Assembly: GCA_029237695.1 (NCBI GenBank) | Contig: CM055273.1 | Location: forward strand, 57,339,968-57,403,967 | Direction: 5' to 3' | Origin: Conchocele bisecta | Lineage: Eukaryota; Mollusca; Bivalvia; Lucinida; Thyasiridae | DNA: 64,000 nt | Part shown: positions 11,086-22,724 of the stretch, piece by piece | Position numbering within the stretch: the stretch's first letter is position 1 | Layout of the letters: every line of letters begins with the position of its first letter | Program-made: the position numbers and the translations under genes | The notes under the pieces: generated by a model | Seen by the model: the letters and a program-made list of their open reading frames with translations, nothing else | Told to the model about the DNA's origin: nothing | The model's database searches: none

Positions 11086-11744
11086 ACCAATCATTGTAAT
11101 GATGTTCTACTGGAACACAACACAAATTGAGAACGCCATTGTCTGTCTGTAAGACCGATCGGTTCGTACAGGCGGACGAACGAAGTATTCGTTCCTTCAT
11201 CTAAGACACAGTGTTTGCTAACCCGAATTTTCTGTCTGTAACGCAGGGCGACTTGTAAGTCGCCCTACGTTACAGACAGAGAATTTGGGTTAAATGTACA
11301 TGCCCGCTCAGTAGGCACATAATGTTGTTTATATCAGAGACATCATCTGAGACATTTTCTGGCGAAACAAACATTCATTCACCATTACCCCACGTATTGA
11401 TTGGCATTATTATACATTTTATATCAGACGGGAATTTCCACACAGATACCAGGGGCGATAACCGTGTTTCCTTAAAATAGTAACGGACATTACCATTTAT
11501 TCTTTGTATTTATTTTTTGATATGCAATGATCATACTTTATAATCAGTCGAAAAATATTATTTTTCAGGTAACACATTTAATTAGTATAAAATAATTAAA
11601 AAATATCATGCCTCATTTGAATATGAAAATAGCCTGATACCACCGCGCGTCACTATCAGTAAAATAAATATTACTAAATGATTATATCTGTATAGCGGGC
11701 ACTCGTAATTTTTAGAAATGGTGGAATAGTGACACAATTATATA

Positions 11745-13321
11745 CTCAACAAAACTAGAAACGTCCCTGTTTTATAGCCGGTGTAGCTCTGTCTATGTAT
11801 GTACCACATGTTCAAAGTACATGTATTTTAAACCGTGGCGATGTTCAGAATACGATCGTGTAGAGTTTAGCCGATACACACGGTTTACATAGCGGCCAGT
11901 GACCGGAACGTTGATTTCCACTTTTTGCACGTGCACGCTATACTTGTCATCGATAAGGTGATTCAGTTCATGTCGTACCATTCATGCGATAGGGGCTATT
12001 CGGAAAATTAAAAAACTTTTTTAATTTTTCACTGTTTTCGATATGCCACGGCTTTCCAAAAACGAGCGAAATCAGCATTTGGGATGCTTGCGGGTGGGAT
12101 GGCCGCCAGGGCGGTCGCGCCTCGGTTTGGTTGCTGTCGGAAGACGATTGATCGTCTTGCAGCCCGGTACCAGCAGACTTGGGCTGTTCACGACCGGCAG
12201 CGACCTGGTGGTAGGCCTCGTGTAACGACGGCTAGAGCCGATCGTTACATTACGTTGACGCACTTACGTCAACGTCGATTGGCAGCCACAGTCACTGCTA
12301 GGCGATACGGTGTCTCAGGGCAGACCATTCGCAACCGGTTACGTCGTAACGCCCAACCAATCCGGGCACGCCGCCCGTACACTGGTCAGTTATGACCCAA
12401 CGTCACCGTGCTGCCAGACTGTTATGGGCGCGACGTCATCTGAACTGGAGAAGGGCTGACTGGAACCGAGTTTTGTTCACCGATGAATCTCGGTTCACAG
12501 TTAGTCATGCTGACGGAGGATTACGGGTATACAGGCGTAAAAATGAAAGATTCACCGATTGTTGCATTGTTGAGAAGAACAGGTTTGGGGGAGGGAGCGT
12601 AATGGTCTGGGGTGGGATCATGGGAAACCGGAAGACAGATTTGGTTGTTGTACAGGGCAACATCAATGCACAACGTTATGTTGCAGATGTGCTAAATGCA
12701 CATGCCTTACCATTTATCCGTCAGCATGGTCCTGTTGTGACATTGATGCACGACAATGCCCGCCCTCACGTAGCCAGCGTCACCACTCAATACTTACAGC
12801 AAAACAACGTCGACGTCATGCCATGGCCCGCGGTCTCCCCGGATCTCAATCCCATTGAGCACATATGGGATGAGCTGGGCCGCAAAGCACGAGCTAACCA
12901 TCAGATTGACAATGTTCGCGATCTTACACGGGCGTTACAACGGGAATGGAGGAATTTTTCCCAACGCACTGGTATTGCGTTACGTCACGTCGATGCGGCT
13001 AGGATCATTGCATGCATTCATGCAAATGGTGGCCACACACGGTACTAACGAGATTTACTGAATTTGCCACATTACTTATTGAAATTCCATCTCTAAACAT
13101 TAAATAACACATTTCTGAGTTTTTGTGATTTTTGATTTTGACCCCTACCGCCCTTGGCCGGTTATCTCTCGAATATTTAACAAGATATCCAAATGCAATT
13201 TATTGGCTTTGATACAGAAATGAATGAACTTGTTTTTCCATTTTGATTTTTAAAAGTAACCCTTTTGGTTTTTGATGAATCTTTCCTTAAACATGGAGGG
13301 ACGTTTCTAGTTTTGCTCAGT
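11745..13321 (+). mobile_element. Tc1-like DNA transposon, inactive
   Basis: The terminal inverted repeats are CTCAACAAAACTAGAAACGT on the left and CTGAGCAAAACTAGAAACGT on the right, about 25 bp long, flanked by TA. The length is 1577 bp, normal for Tc1 elements. The undisturbed target is visible in the paralogous MITE copies (cacaattatacacttattt at 58430), which confirms the borders. Confidence 0.92.
12043..13048 (+). pseudogene. Tc1-family transposase with two frameshifts
   Basis: The reading starts MPRLSKNERNQ. It shifts frame near 12080 into a paired helix-turn-helix DNA-binding region (AARAVAPRFGCCRKTIDRL), with a basic GRPR-type motif (QRPGGRPRV) and a second HTH (YGVSGQTIRNRL). It shifts again near 12392, where a TGA follows YTGQL. 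The catalytic domain has FTDESRF, MHDNARPH and DLNPIEHIW, a DD34E triad by direct count between the second Asp and the Glu. All catalytic residues remain, so loss of function is due to the two single-base frameshifts. The family cuts at TA by cut-and-paste in the nucleus. Confidence 0.92.
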
Positions 13322-13380
13322 ATACATTTATTTAATTCCTATAAAGAACAGTGTGTGCCTACTGAGTGGGCATGTACCTT

Positions 13381-13779
13381 TAAGTGAGTGCAAGAAGGGC
13401 GTTTATTTACTACGGTACGGGTTCAACATTGCACACTGCTAAGTAGTCAGTACATCATATTCATACAGACACGCAGAAGTATGCCGTGCTTTCATGCCAG
13501 TTGGTACAATACGCTTAATTATATTTTCAATTTCGACACCACTGAAGGTTAACTGGAATATATACTGACACCGTAAAGAAACGCAACAGAGTTTGTTTGC
13601 AATATTTGTTCCAGCACATTGAGACTTCTTGCAAGAAATTTGCAATTTGATGTAAGTTCAATATGTCTGTTATCTGTTAGACGCAACAAACAATGATCAC
13701 GAGCTGCCAAAAACAAGCATAACGACACTGACCTTGGCACAGGGGTATTCCGGAATAATGTCAAAATCGGCAGCACTCA
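13381..13779. other. Probable flank or body of a decayed Tc1-like element
   Basis: It adjoins the transposase remnant at 13780 and includes ccgtaaagaaacgcaacaga near 13572. It has no open catalytic motif. The boundary is not defined. Confidence 0.35.
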
Positions 13780-14082
13780 CTACCGAATATGTCCCCCATC
13801 TGCAGCAAGTCCAGCACGTACGCGTCTCGTCATCGAGTTAATCAGACGGTTTACCTCAACGATAGCAATGCTCTGCCAGTCTTCAATCAACGCCTGGCGT
13901 AGCTCCTGGTTGTTTGACGGTGGATTTTGACGTCGCCTTAGACGTATGCCTAGACTATCCCAGATGTGCTCAATTTGGGGAGAATTCGGGGATGTAAGGT
14001 GGCCACTGCATCACATCAATGTTGTTTATGTGTAGAAAGTCCATACTTAGCCTTGCCACATGAGCTCGTGCATTGTCTTGTT
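13780..14082 (-). pseudogene. Second Tc1-like transposase remnant
   Basis: In minus-strand translation the piece contains QDNARAHVARLSMDFL, then MQWPPYIPEF, a break near SPN, IEHIWDSLGIRLRRRQ and a tail like that of Tc1 transposases (RVRAGLAADGGHI). The second Asp and the final Glu regions are preserved, and the first Asp and DNA-binding domain are missing. At least one frameshift lies between the WPP block and IEHIW, and a stop precedes QDNARAH. Its sequence is clearly different from the element at 11745, so it is a separate lineage. Confidence 0.85.
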
Positions 14083-15045
14083 ACAATATGACGGATGGCA
14101 ATACGAAAACTATATATCCCTTGACACACTTCGTATATAGGGGCATAAGCATACATATTTGGATAACTGCACATGTAATTAGGCTATGACGTGGTCCACC
14201 TTCGTGAAAATCTCCGTCCTTTTCTACCGTCTCCGTAAATTGCAGATACATGTATGAAGTTCGGAAAAATACGCACAAATATATGTCAATGACGTCAAAA
14301 AGTTGTAATGGTGTACGGAACATGTTCAATGTATGCATAAGCTGGGACATATATGACAACTTTCGATGTCACTTACGACGGAAGATATGGCGGATTGTGT
14401 AAATCAACATCGGTAGAATACGGCCATGTGGGAAGGGAGATAATCCAAATTTGGGTTCAAACTTCATTTCCGTATCACTGGAATTTAATCCATAATCGGT
14501 GACGTGACTTTCTATTGTCAGCGCTGCCATCATATCTCAGACTAATTGGCTCATTGATGAGAAAATGTACATTACGTCGTTTGCGACCAGCGTAGCCCCT
14601 GATCCGCGCAGTCTGATCAGGGCCTGCGCTGTTCGATGTTTACTAAATCAGCGATTTGTGTGAAGCTTGCGAATAACTTCATCATCGTGGAGCTTGGTAA
14701 TGTTCAAATGATCACAAGCTACGCTGTACTGGTATACATTATGAATAGGCGCATTTTATTCACTCGTGTTGCCATAACTCAAATTAATTAGTCTGGCTAT
14801 AATTAATCATTGTGACACGTCATGACAAAACAAGGCTTACTTCATGGCATCAATAAGTGGTGGCAGGTGGGAGCATGTGATGGGTAATTTAACGATCGGG
14901 GTTCATCCTTACCAGAATCCCGACTGGAGACCTGGTTTGGCCCTCACATACGTCTTTGGCATTTTGTATGTGACAGTTGAATCTGGTTATACCCCTTATG
15001 CGAGTATTACGATATTCGTAATCCTATTTTAGGGGAAGGGGCCAA
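14083..15045. other. Unassigned sequence with repeat fragments
   Basis: Bases 14099-14140 resemble the 17773-17815 element end (tacgaaaactatatatccct). Bases 14590-14720 hold a family-J-like fragment. Bases 14884-14930 match an inverse copy near 59945-59990. No gene seen. Confidence 0.45.
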
Positions 15046-15250
15046 GTGACTTGGTGTGGTATGGACCTGGCACCAGGTCAGGATATTCAAATTTCAGGGC
15101 TGAATATATTTGTTCTCGATGTAAATATTCCGTTCTGATTTTGGGATTTTCACCCCAATGCAGCAGGTTAAAATGGGATCGAACCCGTTTGCCCGGCCTT
15201 ACATGACCTTAGCTGTTGATAGGCCGTTAAACACTAATAAACAAACACAC
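15046..15250 (-). mobile_element. SINE family 1 copy
   Basis: On the minus strand it reads gtgtttaacggcctatcaac, then a Pol III box B (GGGTTCGATCCC), a body with cctgctgcattggg, and a tail ending near ggtgccaggtcc. A piece of the head lies in opposite orientation at 15280-15320, making an inverted pair. Confidence 0.7.
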
Positions 15251-15484
15251 ATGGCATCAATAAGAATGTTCGATTGTTTTTTGGTGTTTAACAGCCTATC
15301 AACAGCTACGGTCGTGTAAGGCCAATAAGTAAAAATAAAACTAGAGAAAGTGAGCATGAGCTGACGTGTACTCCCGGCCGCCGCTTGGACCAACAAATAA
15401 CAAGAAACGAGGCAAAGCCACGAAGGCCAGGTTTTTTCCAAGCATAGACACTTGGATAACATAATTATACCCACTTTTTGTAGA

Positions 15485-15670
15485 CTAGATGGCCGTGGCC
15501 TGCATGTCGTGGCCTGCATGTCGCGCCTTGGGGCGAGGCATGGACACTAACAAAATATAGTAGATGGAAAAACTTTAACGAAACAACTTTAACCAGACAC
15601 GGACGGAAGGACGGAAGGACGGACGTATGCCAAAATGCATAAAATGCGCTTTCCGCAAGCGGGTGCGACA
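15485..15670. mobile_element. Helitron-like family 2, short form
   Basis: The left end is tagatggccgtggcctgcat with tgtcgcgccttggggcgagg. The right end is a hairpin, gcgctttccgcaagcgggtg. It lacks the tandem interior of the copy at 60960 apart from one short CTTTAAC stretch. Confidence 0.6.
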
Positions 15671-17346
15671 ATGATGATAAACACCCATGTGAAGTATCAA
15701 GGTAATGGGTGAAGCAGTTGCAGAGATATAGTACACTAAAAAACTTTAACAAAAAAGTTCAAAGTAATTTGACCTTGACATTGTGCACAGGGGCCGCACG
15801 GTTGGGGGGGGGGGGGGGGGTAGAATGAAAATATTGATGATGATAAACACCCATGTGAAGTTTCAAGGTAATGGGCGAAGCAGTTGCAGAGATATAGTAT
15901 AACGAAAAAGGTTTAACCAAAAATCTTTAACCAGACGTACGTTAAAAAGTTAACGTTGAAAATGGCGAAGTCAACTACGTAGAAATAATAGGAGAAGATA
16001 AAAAAATGGTCACATGTTGGATAGTTGTATGTGGTAGGCACCTCTTGGTTATCAGGCCTCGACAAATTTGTATTTTCTGACTCGTCCCACTGGACGAGAG
16101 AACCTAAAAATCTACTCGTCCAGACTGGACTTCTACTCGTCCAAACTTTTGGTCAAATAACAAAACATACATTTTTCAGAAATGGTAATTATATAATGTC
16201 TTTAATTTGACATTACAACACAATTGTCAATATAACACTAGGTCTACTAATCAAGCAGTCATGTGTGGCAGAGTTATTTAGAAGGATACATTATCGCAAA
16301 TCCCATATCTTGCATAAGCCACATTTTCCCAGTTGCAGTCAAACGGACGGACGCATACATGCATGTGTATGTACAGTTTGTGATCATTATAAAATAATAT
16401 TTCCACAGTCAATGTGCCCGTGTAGATCTGCACGGCTTCAACAAATAAATTATGTAATTTATGTAATTTGTGTAACTGTTACTACACAGCGTGAAACAAT
16501 GCAGTTTGCGTCTTATTGTAAACGGCTTAGTGTAGCGCTGTGTATTGCAGGAATAATAAGATTGCCAAGTTTTAGATATAATTCGCCAGATACCCTTGAT
16601 TAATTTCGCCTTTTCGAGTTGTTCATTGGATCTATCAATATCTGCAAAAACCAGCGTATGTCTGACATCTTCTTTTGTTTGTAAACACAGAGCAGACCAC
16701 AGTCAAACAGGATGCTGAGTCACGGTGACTAGTTGTAGAATGCACGGTGACTAGTTGTAGAATGCACGTATTAAATTCAGTAATTGCAGCCATGAATGGA
16801 AATAAGTCGGACACAGTCTACATTGTATATGTGTATCTTGGCAACGCAGAAAGGCGAGTGTAGTAAGTAGTCTCCTTTTATCACGCTCGGTAATCAGTTG
16901 AATATTTTATTGGAATTTAGTATTTCGCTTTGCAAAACTTCGCATTTGCATTTTCTCAGTGGTGATCTTAAAATTTCCACTCGCCCGCCTGGACGAGCGG
17001 CTTTCAATTTTCACTCGCCCAGACTGAAAAGTTACTCGTAAATACGAGCGGACGAGTGGATTTGTCGAGGCCTGGGTTATGAAGCTGTGAAAGTTTGGTG
17101 GTCCTAGGTGGTACAGTACCAAAGAAATGGACTTAAACACCAAAACTTAACATTGTAAACGCGAAAACTTAACATTGAAAATGGCTAAGTCGACTACGCG
17201 GAAAAAATGGGTCAAGATAAAAAAAAAGTAACATGTTGGATAGTGATATGTGGTGGGCACCCCTTGATTATGAAGCTGTGAAAGTTTGGTGGTCCTAGGT
17301 GGTACAGTAACAAAGAAATGGACTCAAACACGAAAACTTAACATTG
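15671..17346. repeat. Element-internal direct repeats, split by a CAGG-ended transposon
   Basis: A unit of about 195 bp with catgttggatagtgatatgt and gtgaaagtttggtggtccta occurs twice: around 15950-16052 plus 17075-17150, and at 17151-17346. A block with gatgataaacacccatgtga and gcagttgcagagatatagta occurs at 15670-15740 and 15838-15900. A run of 17 G lies at 15804-15820. Confidence 0.65.
16053..17074. mobile_element. CAGG-ended transposon with 6-bp target duplication (family L)
   Basis: The ends are CAGGCCTCGACAAAT and a matching inverse. CTCGTCC and CTCGCCC motifs are repeated just inside both ends, as transposase sites often are. The duplication is GGTTAT (16047-16052 and 17075-17080). 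The neighbouring tandem unit at 17262-17275 shows the site without the insert (ttgattatgaagc). The interior has no recognisable transposase. Confidence 0.85.
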
Positions 17347-17419
17347 ATTGTGGACGCCGCCAGCCCGCCCGGCTTTCGCCAATCCAATAGCCTGGATTTT
17401 TTTTCAAAAAACCTGGCTA

Positions 17420-17851
17420 AAAATGTTAACTCAAACTTCTAAGTAATTTAACCTCGACCTTGTACATGAAGGCCGCATGGGTGTGGTATGGAATGAAAAT
17501 ATTGATGATGATAAGGAAGTATTTGAAGTTTGAAGCCAATCCGATTGACAGTTGCAGACATAATGGGTACCCGAAAACTTTAACGCAAGTCTTATGGATG
17601 CAAATTTCTAAGTAAATGACCTTGACCTTGGACATGAAGACCGGATGGGTGTGGTATGGAATGAAAATATGGTTGATGACAAGTGACAAGGAAGTATATG
17701 AAGTTTGAGGTCAATCCGACTTACCGTTACAGAAATAATTGGTACCCAAAAACATTAACGTGGACGGACGGACGGAATTACGAAAACTATACACCCCTCG
17801 ACATACTTTGTATGCCTGGGGGGGGGGGGGGGGGGGTGGGGGGGGGGGGGT
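17420..17851. repeat. Two direct units and poly-G of an unclassified element
   Basis: Units beginning aagtaatttaacctcgacct (17442) and aagtaaatgaccttgacctt (17611) repeat at about 170 bp. They end in ggacggacggacggaattac and then a G-rich tract at 17817-17851. Confidence 0.6.
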
Positions 17852-18054
17852 GGGTATAATAGGTTAAATGGTTTATCACTACACCTTATTCCGTCAACAT
17901 AGTGCGTATGTGCCGTGAAACATTTTTGATATACTGGCAATACGACCTAATCACTGCGTATGAATATGTGCGGTTGTCGTACTAGTCGATTCTCCGATTT
18001 TGAGGATGCGGCTGGGGTTACTTTTTGCATTTTAAAGCTATTTGTAGGTGTTGA

Positions 18055-18200
18055 CGGGATAAATAGAATAGTAGGTTCGTGCCGTGAATGGGAAAACATA
18101 TCTGGCGCCGCACACAGAAACGAGATGGGCTCGCTCGACCCGTTTCCTAAGCCTTGCCAGATATGTGTTCAAGGCATTAACCTACTATTCTCTATATAAG
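18055..18200. repeat. Inverted repeat related to 54768-55085
   Basis: Gaatagtaggttcgtgccgtg and ccttgccagatatgtgttc arms pair around a ccgtttcc/aaacgag centre. It is the same family as the block at 54768. Confidence 0.6.
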
Positions 18201-18227
18201 CTATCCCTGCGCATATGCCTGATCTAC

Positions 18228-18297
18228 CGTGGAACCTCTCCAAACAGGACACCCTGGGGACCTCCCAGGGTGTCCGGTTTAGAGAGGTTCCACGGTA
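18228..18297. mobile_element. MITE family H, short form
   Basis: CCGTGGAACCTCTCCAAAC and inverse, with only about 12 bases between the two ctgggg/ccccag arms, flanked by TA on both sides. Confidence 0.8.
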
Positions 18298-18435
18298 TAT
18301 TGATAGGTAGCTGCTGGTCTTGATATTACAAGCAAGATGGATCTGGTTTCAAATTATATACAATTTATTTCGTTGTGGATGGCAGGACATGACATGGAAG
18401 ATACAAAACATAATGTCTATATGGCCAATAGTATC

Positions 18436-18851
18436 AAGGTGTATGTATGATCACGTGGTACTAACAACAACAACAAGTACTGAAACTTCCAGAATCCATC
18501 TGATTCAAAGTACCTATTCTTTTATATTGTCCTTATTACATAACGTATTTTGATGAAATATAGCGCATCAAACGCGTCTTGTGAAGCTTCATTTGGTGGC
18601 CTTTGTATGTTCGCCCAAACTTCTGTCGTTTTTGCCAAGAATCGATTTCCGTGTCTGACACGGAAATCGATTCTTCGAAAAAACGACATAAGTCAGTGCC
18701 AAACTCCTTGGACGATCAAATGCAGCTCATGAAGACGCGTTTGCTGCGCCATATTTCATCAAAATCCGTTGCATAGTAAGGAAAATATCAAATAATACTT
18801 TGGAGTGGGTGATGTTGTTGTTGTTGTTGTAACCACGTGATCATGCACCTT
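18436..18851. mobile_element. Foldback element family A copy 3
   Basis: The ends are aaggtgtatgtatgatcacg and the inverse gtgatcatgcacctt. The centre at about 18655 is ccgtgtctgacacgg. Confidence 0.88.
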
Positions 18852-19190
18852 GGGTATGGTAACTACACAATGGGATATCAGCCATCACAGGTGGAAGACT
18901 CGGATTCTCATAGCATTAGCAGGTAATATAACAATGTAACGACTGAGTCTCCATATAGATGTGCACGCACACTCGGCCCTCGTCATGGTCTGACATACCA
19001 GCATTGTGCAATAGGAGAATGAACCAACTAGGTTAAACTCGCCGCCTCATGTCTCCTTCATTTGATGCAGATATTTCGACTGTATGTATATATTAGTAAA
19101 TTCGGAAACAAATGGGCCAACGGTATGGAATGTCTTCGAGCCATTTCCCACCCTTAAATATAAGAGAAAGCAAGAAGACTCGGACCTACG
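18852..19190. other. No gene recognised
   Basis: It contains one family-I terminal fragment (ggtggaagactcgga, 18891) and otherwise unassigned sequence. Confidence 0.4.
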
Positions 19191-19500
19191 TCTGTTTCAC
19201 GAAACCACCCCAAATTTGACGGTTATATAAATATTACCGCTACAAAAAACAATTATTTTTTCGATAATATTAAATTTTATCAATATTTAATAATGAGCCT
19301 TCTTTATATTTCAAGACATTTGGTCCAAAATTGATGTTATTGCAAAAAAAATATATTTCGCCATGTTAATGGGAATTTAACATGGGGATTTTTTTCCAAT
19401 TTCAGAAATAGTGCACCGATTTTAAAAATGTAACTGGTTTTCTTAGTTGTATCATTTCCAAGCGATCAAGCCACATTTCAGAGTCACAATTGTTTAAGTA
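19189..19500. mobile_element. MITE family G, left half
   Basis: Gtctgtttcacgaaaccacc, then tttcgataatattaaatttt and the gggaatttaacatggggatt core. The mirrored right arm is missing. Confidence 0.6.
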
Positions 19501-19652
19501 GGACCCAGTAAATAGCCAATTAGAAATAAGTTATCTCACCCACCAATTTCTGTAAACTATAAAACGCTATATAGTTTAACATAAATTGGTGGGTGGGGTA
19601 AGTTCTTTTGAATGGGCCATTTACTGGACCCTAGGTCAGAGTTTTCCACCTG
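19497..19652. mobile_element. MITE family I copy
   Basis: Gtaggacccagtaaatagcc, then ttatctcacccacc and the inverse ggtgggtggggtaa. The copy-specific stem is tgtaaactataaaacg. Confidence 0.65.
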
Positions 19653-19945
19653 TGTCAGCCAAGTATGCAAGCGTACTATATCGGCCCAGGATAAAAAATA
19701 TACATATTTATCAACTATGCATACCATTGTTAATGAATAAACAGCAGCAGTATTAAGATTTTCGAAAAAAAATCAATTTTTCTTACATTGCTTTGGTTAT
19801 TGAAAATTCAACATTTTCTTTATTATTTACAAACATATTTCTATATTGTGATCACTAGCTTAATAACAAGATATGGTCCACCACAGTGTAGATAATGCTG
19901 CCTGATCTTGATGAATATTTGGCATCCATCTATTTGCACTACCTT
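19653..19945. other. AT-rich spacer, nothing recognised
   Basis: No repeat termini or reading frame of note. Confidence 0.4.
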
Positions 19946-19948
19946 GTT

Positions 19949-20160
19949 AACCCTTACTACGCTGAATTAAATTTTGTCCTTTTCTGGAAATGTATTATTT
20001 TCAATATTTCTCGATATAAACCTGTTTTGACAGCGCATGAGAATCGTCTCCACTGGAGACGATTCTCATGTGCTGCCAAAACAGGTTTTTTGTTTAGGAT
20101 TAAGGCAAAAATGAAAAAAAGCAGACGACTTTTTTTGTCTCCCGTGTAGTGAGGGTTAAG
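19949..20160. mobile_element. MITE family F copy with GCATGAGAATCG core
   Basis: TTAACCCTTACTACGCTG and inverse at 20140-20160. The core is gcgcatgagaatcgtctcc with its inverse. Confidence 0.8.
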
Positions 20161-20264
20161 ACGGTTCAAAAGAGTGGTCACAACATATACTTTCACAATG
20201 GATGCGACTGATTAATTGATTGGGGTTTTACGTCCGTTTTAACAGCATTTCACAATGCAACAAG

Positions 20265-20353
20265 CTGGGCCCAGTTGCTCAAAACCTCTGTTAGCTTAAC
20301 GGACTGTTAAATCATTAACATTGTTAACTGAGGTTTTGAGCAACCGGGCCCTG
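20265..20353. repeat. Short foldback, GGGCCC ends
   Basis: Gggcccagttgctcaaaacc and the inverse ggttttgagcaaccgggccc are separated by about 40 bases. Bases 20360-20675 hold nothing recognised. Confidence 0.75.
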
Positions 20354-20678
20354 ATTGCCAGCTAGATTGTTGTAAGTTAATTATTTCTTTCTACGTCAGG
20401 GCTCCAGATAAATTTTGTATCTAAACAGTATTATACACCCAGATTTCAAATTTAATGCGTATTGTACTTTTACAATAATGTTCTTGATTTTCTTCCTTAA
20501 TAAATAGGGAACAAATGATAAAAAAATAAGAGATTCAAAAATTCACTTAACTAAGAAATGTTTTTCAACTTTAATGCAGTATTTTCATTACTCAATTTCA
20601 CATTGCTGTGCGTATTTTGGTCTGCTACGTTGAATGAAAGTTCAGATTTCATATGCTAGCGGTTGTCGTTGCAACTAC

Positions 20679-20885
20679 TTAACCCTTTCACCCCTAAGTA
20701 ACTGGAATGGATTCTGATCACAAAATGGTCCATTTATGAAAAGCGGTTGTTTTTTATTTAAAAAATATGAAAATTACTTTATAAAAAAGTGCAGATCCTG
20801 ATGAGATCGCTCGTCACGAGCCGGCTCATCTGGATCTACACGCTTTGTCAATACCACTATACAGGCCCGTGGTGTGAAAGGGTTC
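20679..20885. mobile_element. MITE family E copy 2
   Basis: TTAACCCTTTCACCCC and tgtgaaagggtt ends. The inner gatgagatcgctcgtcacga lies opposite gagccggctcatc. Confidence 0.75.
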
Positions 20886-20997
20886 AAATGATACTAGTCT
20901 CCATAGGAGATGATTCTCATGATTTAACAAACGTGTTTTGCTGCTGAAAATAAATTGAAAAAAAAAATAGGCAAAATTATGCTTCCACTGTGATAAC

Positions 20998-21397
20998 AAG
21001 GTGTATGATTACGTGGTTACAACAACAACAACAACGCCACCCACTCCAAAGTAAGTATTGTTTGATATTTTCCTTAATATGCAACGGATTTTGATGAAAT
21101 ATGGCGCAGCAAACGCGTCTTCACGAGCTGCATTTGGTGGTCTAGGGAGTTTGGCACAGACGTATGTCGTTTTTGCGAAGAATCGATTTCCGTGTCAGAG
21201 ACACGGAAATCGATTCTTCGCAAAAACGACAGAAGTTTGGCGAAAATACAGAGACCATCAAATGCAGCTCAACAATACGCGTTTGATGCGCCATATTTCA
21301 TCAAAATCCGTTACGTAATAAGGACACTATAAAAGAATACGTACTTTGAATCGGTACTTGTTGTTGTTGTTGTTAGTACCACGTGACCATACACCTT
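20998..21397. mobile_element. Foldback element family A copy 4
   Basis: This is the best preserved copy: aaggtgtatgattacgtggt and inverse, arms of about 195 bp, centre tccgtgtcagagacacgga near 21195. Confidence 0.9.
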
Positions 21398-21559
21398 GAA
21401 TAAGGTAAAGACATGATACACGAGATTTACAAGGAACAGAATCTAATAAAGGCACAAAACGTCACAACCAAATTGGTCAACCGAGTCCATGCATACAAAC
21501 TAAATATGAGCCGCCGGCTAAAATAAATGACCTTATGAAATATGTGCCCAGCATAGCCC

Positions 21560-21862
21560 AGTAGCCGATTTCATCAAAATTGCAAAGAATACTTATCTAG
21601 CAAAGTATACTTTGAGGGAGTAATCATTTATGTTTCCCGAAATGCATTATTTCATATAGAACTAACGACTGCATATATTTGATGATTAAAAGTATGGAGA
21701 ATTATTATACTGAATTTATTACAAAACAGCCAAAATGGTTGTGATAATGTAATAAATTCAGTATAATAAAAATTAATAAATTTATCCTTAAATTGAAAAT
21801 TTCTCTCTCAAAGTATACTTTGATAGATAGTATACTTTGCAATGTTGGTGAAATAGGCTACT
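21560..21862. mobile_element. MITE family C copy 2
   Basis: Gtagccgatttcatcaaaat end, with a one-base decay in one 12-mer (aaagaatactta). The centre is cagccaaaatggttg. Confidence 0.85.
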
Positions 21863-21925
21863 GGTCAGTTTGTGCACTGACTGAATGGTGAGCACTGGCA
21901 CTGACCTAGTGCCAATTGGGGTCAC

Positions 21926-22090
21926 AGGTGGAAGACTCGGACCTGTGATACAAAATGCCCATTAAAAAAATACCATTACCCCACCCACTTGGTGGTACAG
22001 TACTATGTTCTAACAGTGCATAGCACTGTACGAGACCAAGTGGGTGGGATAATTGATTTTTTTTAATTGGTATTTTTTTTTGTTGATTCC
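21926..22090. mobile_element. MITE family I copy
   Basis: Ggtggaagactcggacctgt, then ccattaccccacccacttgg and the inverse ccaagtgggtgggataa. The right terminus is eroded. Confidence 0.65.
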
Positions 22091-22315
22091 AACCTGTCGT
22101 GTTGGTTCGTGTGTGCACTTACATGCTGACCCCACTGTAGCTCTGCACGAATCATCAAACTGTATTATGTAATAGACATACACAGCGTAAAATCAACCCA
22201 ATGGTTATAATGTCCAATTAGCACTATAGTTGATTAATAATCAACAACAGAAGATGATGACATTAATGACAATGATGATGATGATGACAAAGACGATGAT
22301 AATGGCGATTATGAT

Positions 22316-22513
22316 CAGGGATTCCGCTGGCAATCGCCACTTTCACAATTGGCGATAAAAATAAACAATTGGCGATAAAAAATTACAATTTTCAAAAAAA
22401 AATCGAAAAAAAAAAATTTTTGATTTTTTTTTCGAAAATTGTAATTTTTTATCGCCAATTGATTTATTTTTTTTGAAGTGGCGATTTTTTTATTTCCCCC
22501 AGCGGAATCCCTG
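22316..22513. mobile_element. MITE family K copy 1 (CAGGGATTCCGCTGG, 6-bp duplication)
   Basis: CAGGGATTCCGCTGG and inverse ends enclose aatcgccac, attggcgataaaaa and an A/T-rich centre. The TATGAT target duplication lies immediately outside both ends. Confidence 0.85.
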
Positions 22514-22540
22514 TATGATGATGAAGAATAGCCAACTGGG

Positions 22541-22720
22541 GGCCGTTTCACAAAACTTCCTACGACTAAAATATTCTAAGTGCAAATTTAGGATCGTCTG
22601 GAAATTTCAATTGATGGATTTGAGCCTATGCTCAATACATGTAAATCCAATAATTGTTTACAAGAAAACATTGTTAACATGTAATTTACAGACTATCATA
22701 ATTTTGCACTTACGAGTTGT
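22541..22720. mobile_element. MITE family D copy, right end lost
   Basis: Ggccgtttcacaaaacttcc at the left. The copy ends after gcacttacga. Confidence 0.65.
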
Positions 22721-22724
22721 CTAT

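Larger units (their letters stand above)
11294..13380. mobile_element. MITE family B copy 1 (TTAA duplication), split by the Tc1-like element
   Basis: The left end is TTAA followed by ATGTACATGCCCGCTCAG. The right end is the inverse ...CTGAGTGGGCATGTACC followed by TTAA. Without the Tc1-like insertion the element is about 500 bp, like the copies at 25961, 57987 and 60435. The TTAA target suggests mobilisation by a piggyBac-type transposase (inference). Confidence 0.85.

Noticed and set aside
22260..22312. GATGAT microsatellite
   Set aside because: Short and irregular; the TATGAT next to it matters only as the family-K target duplication.
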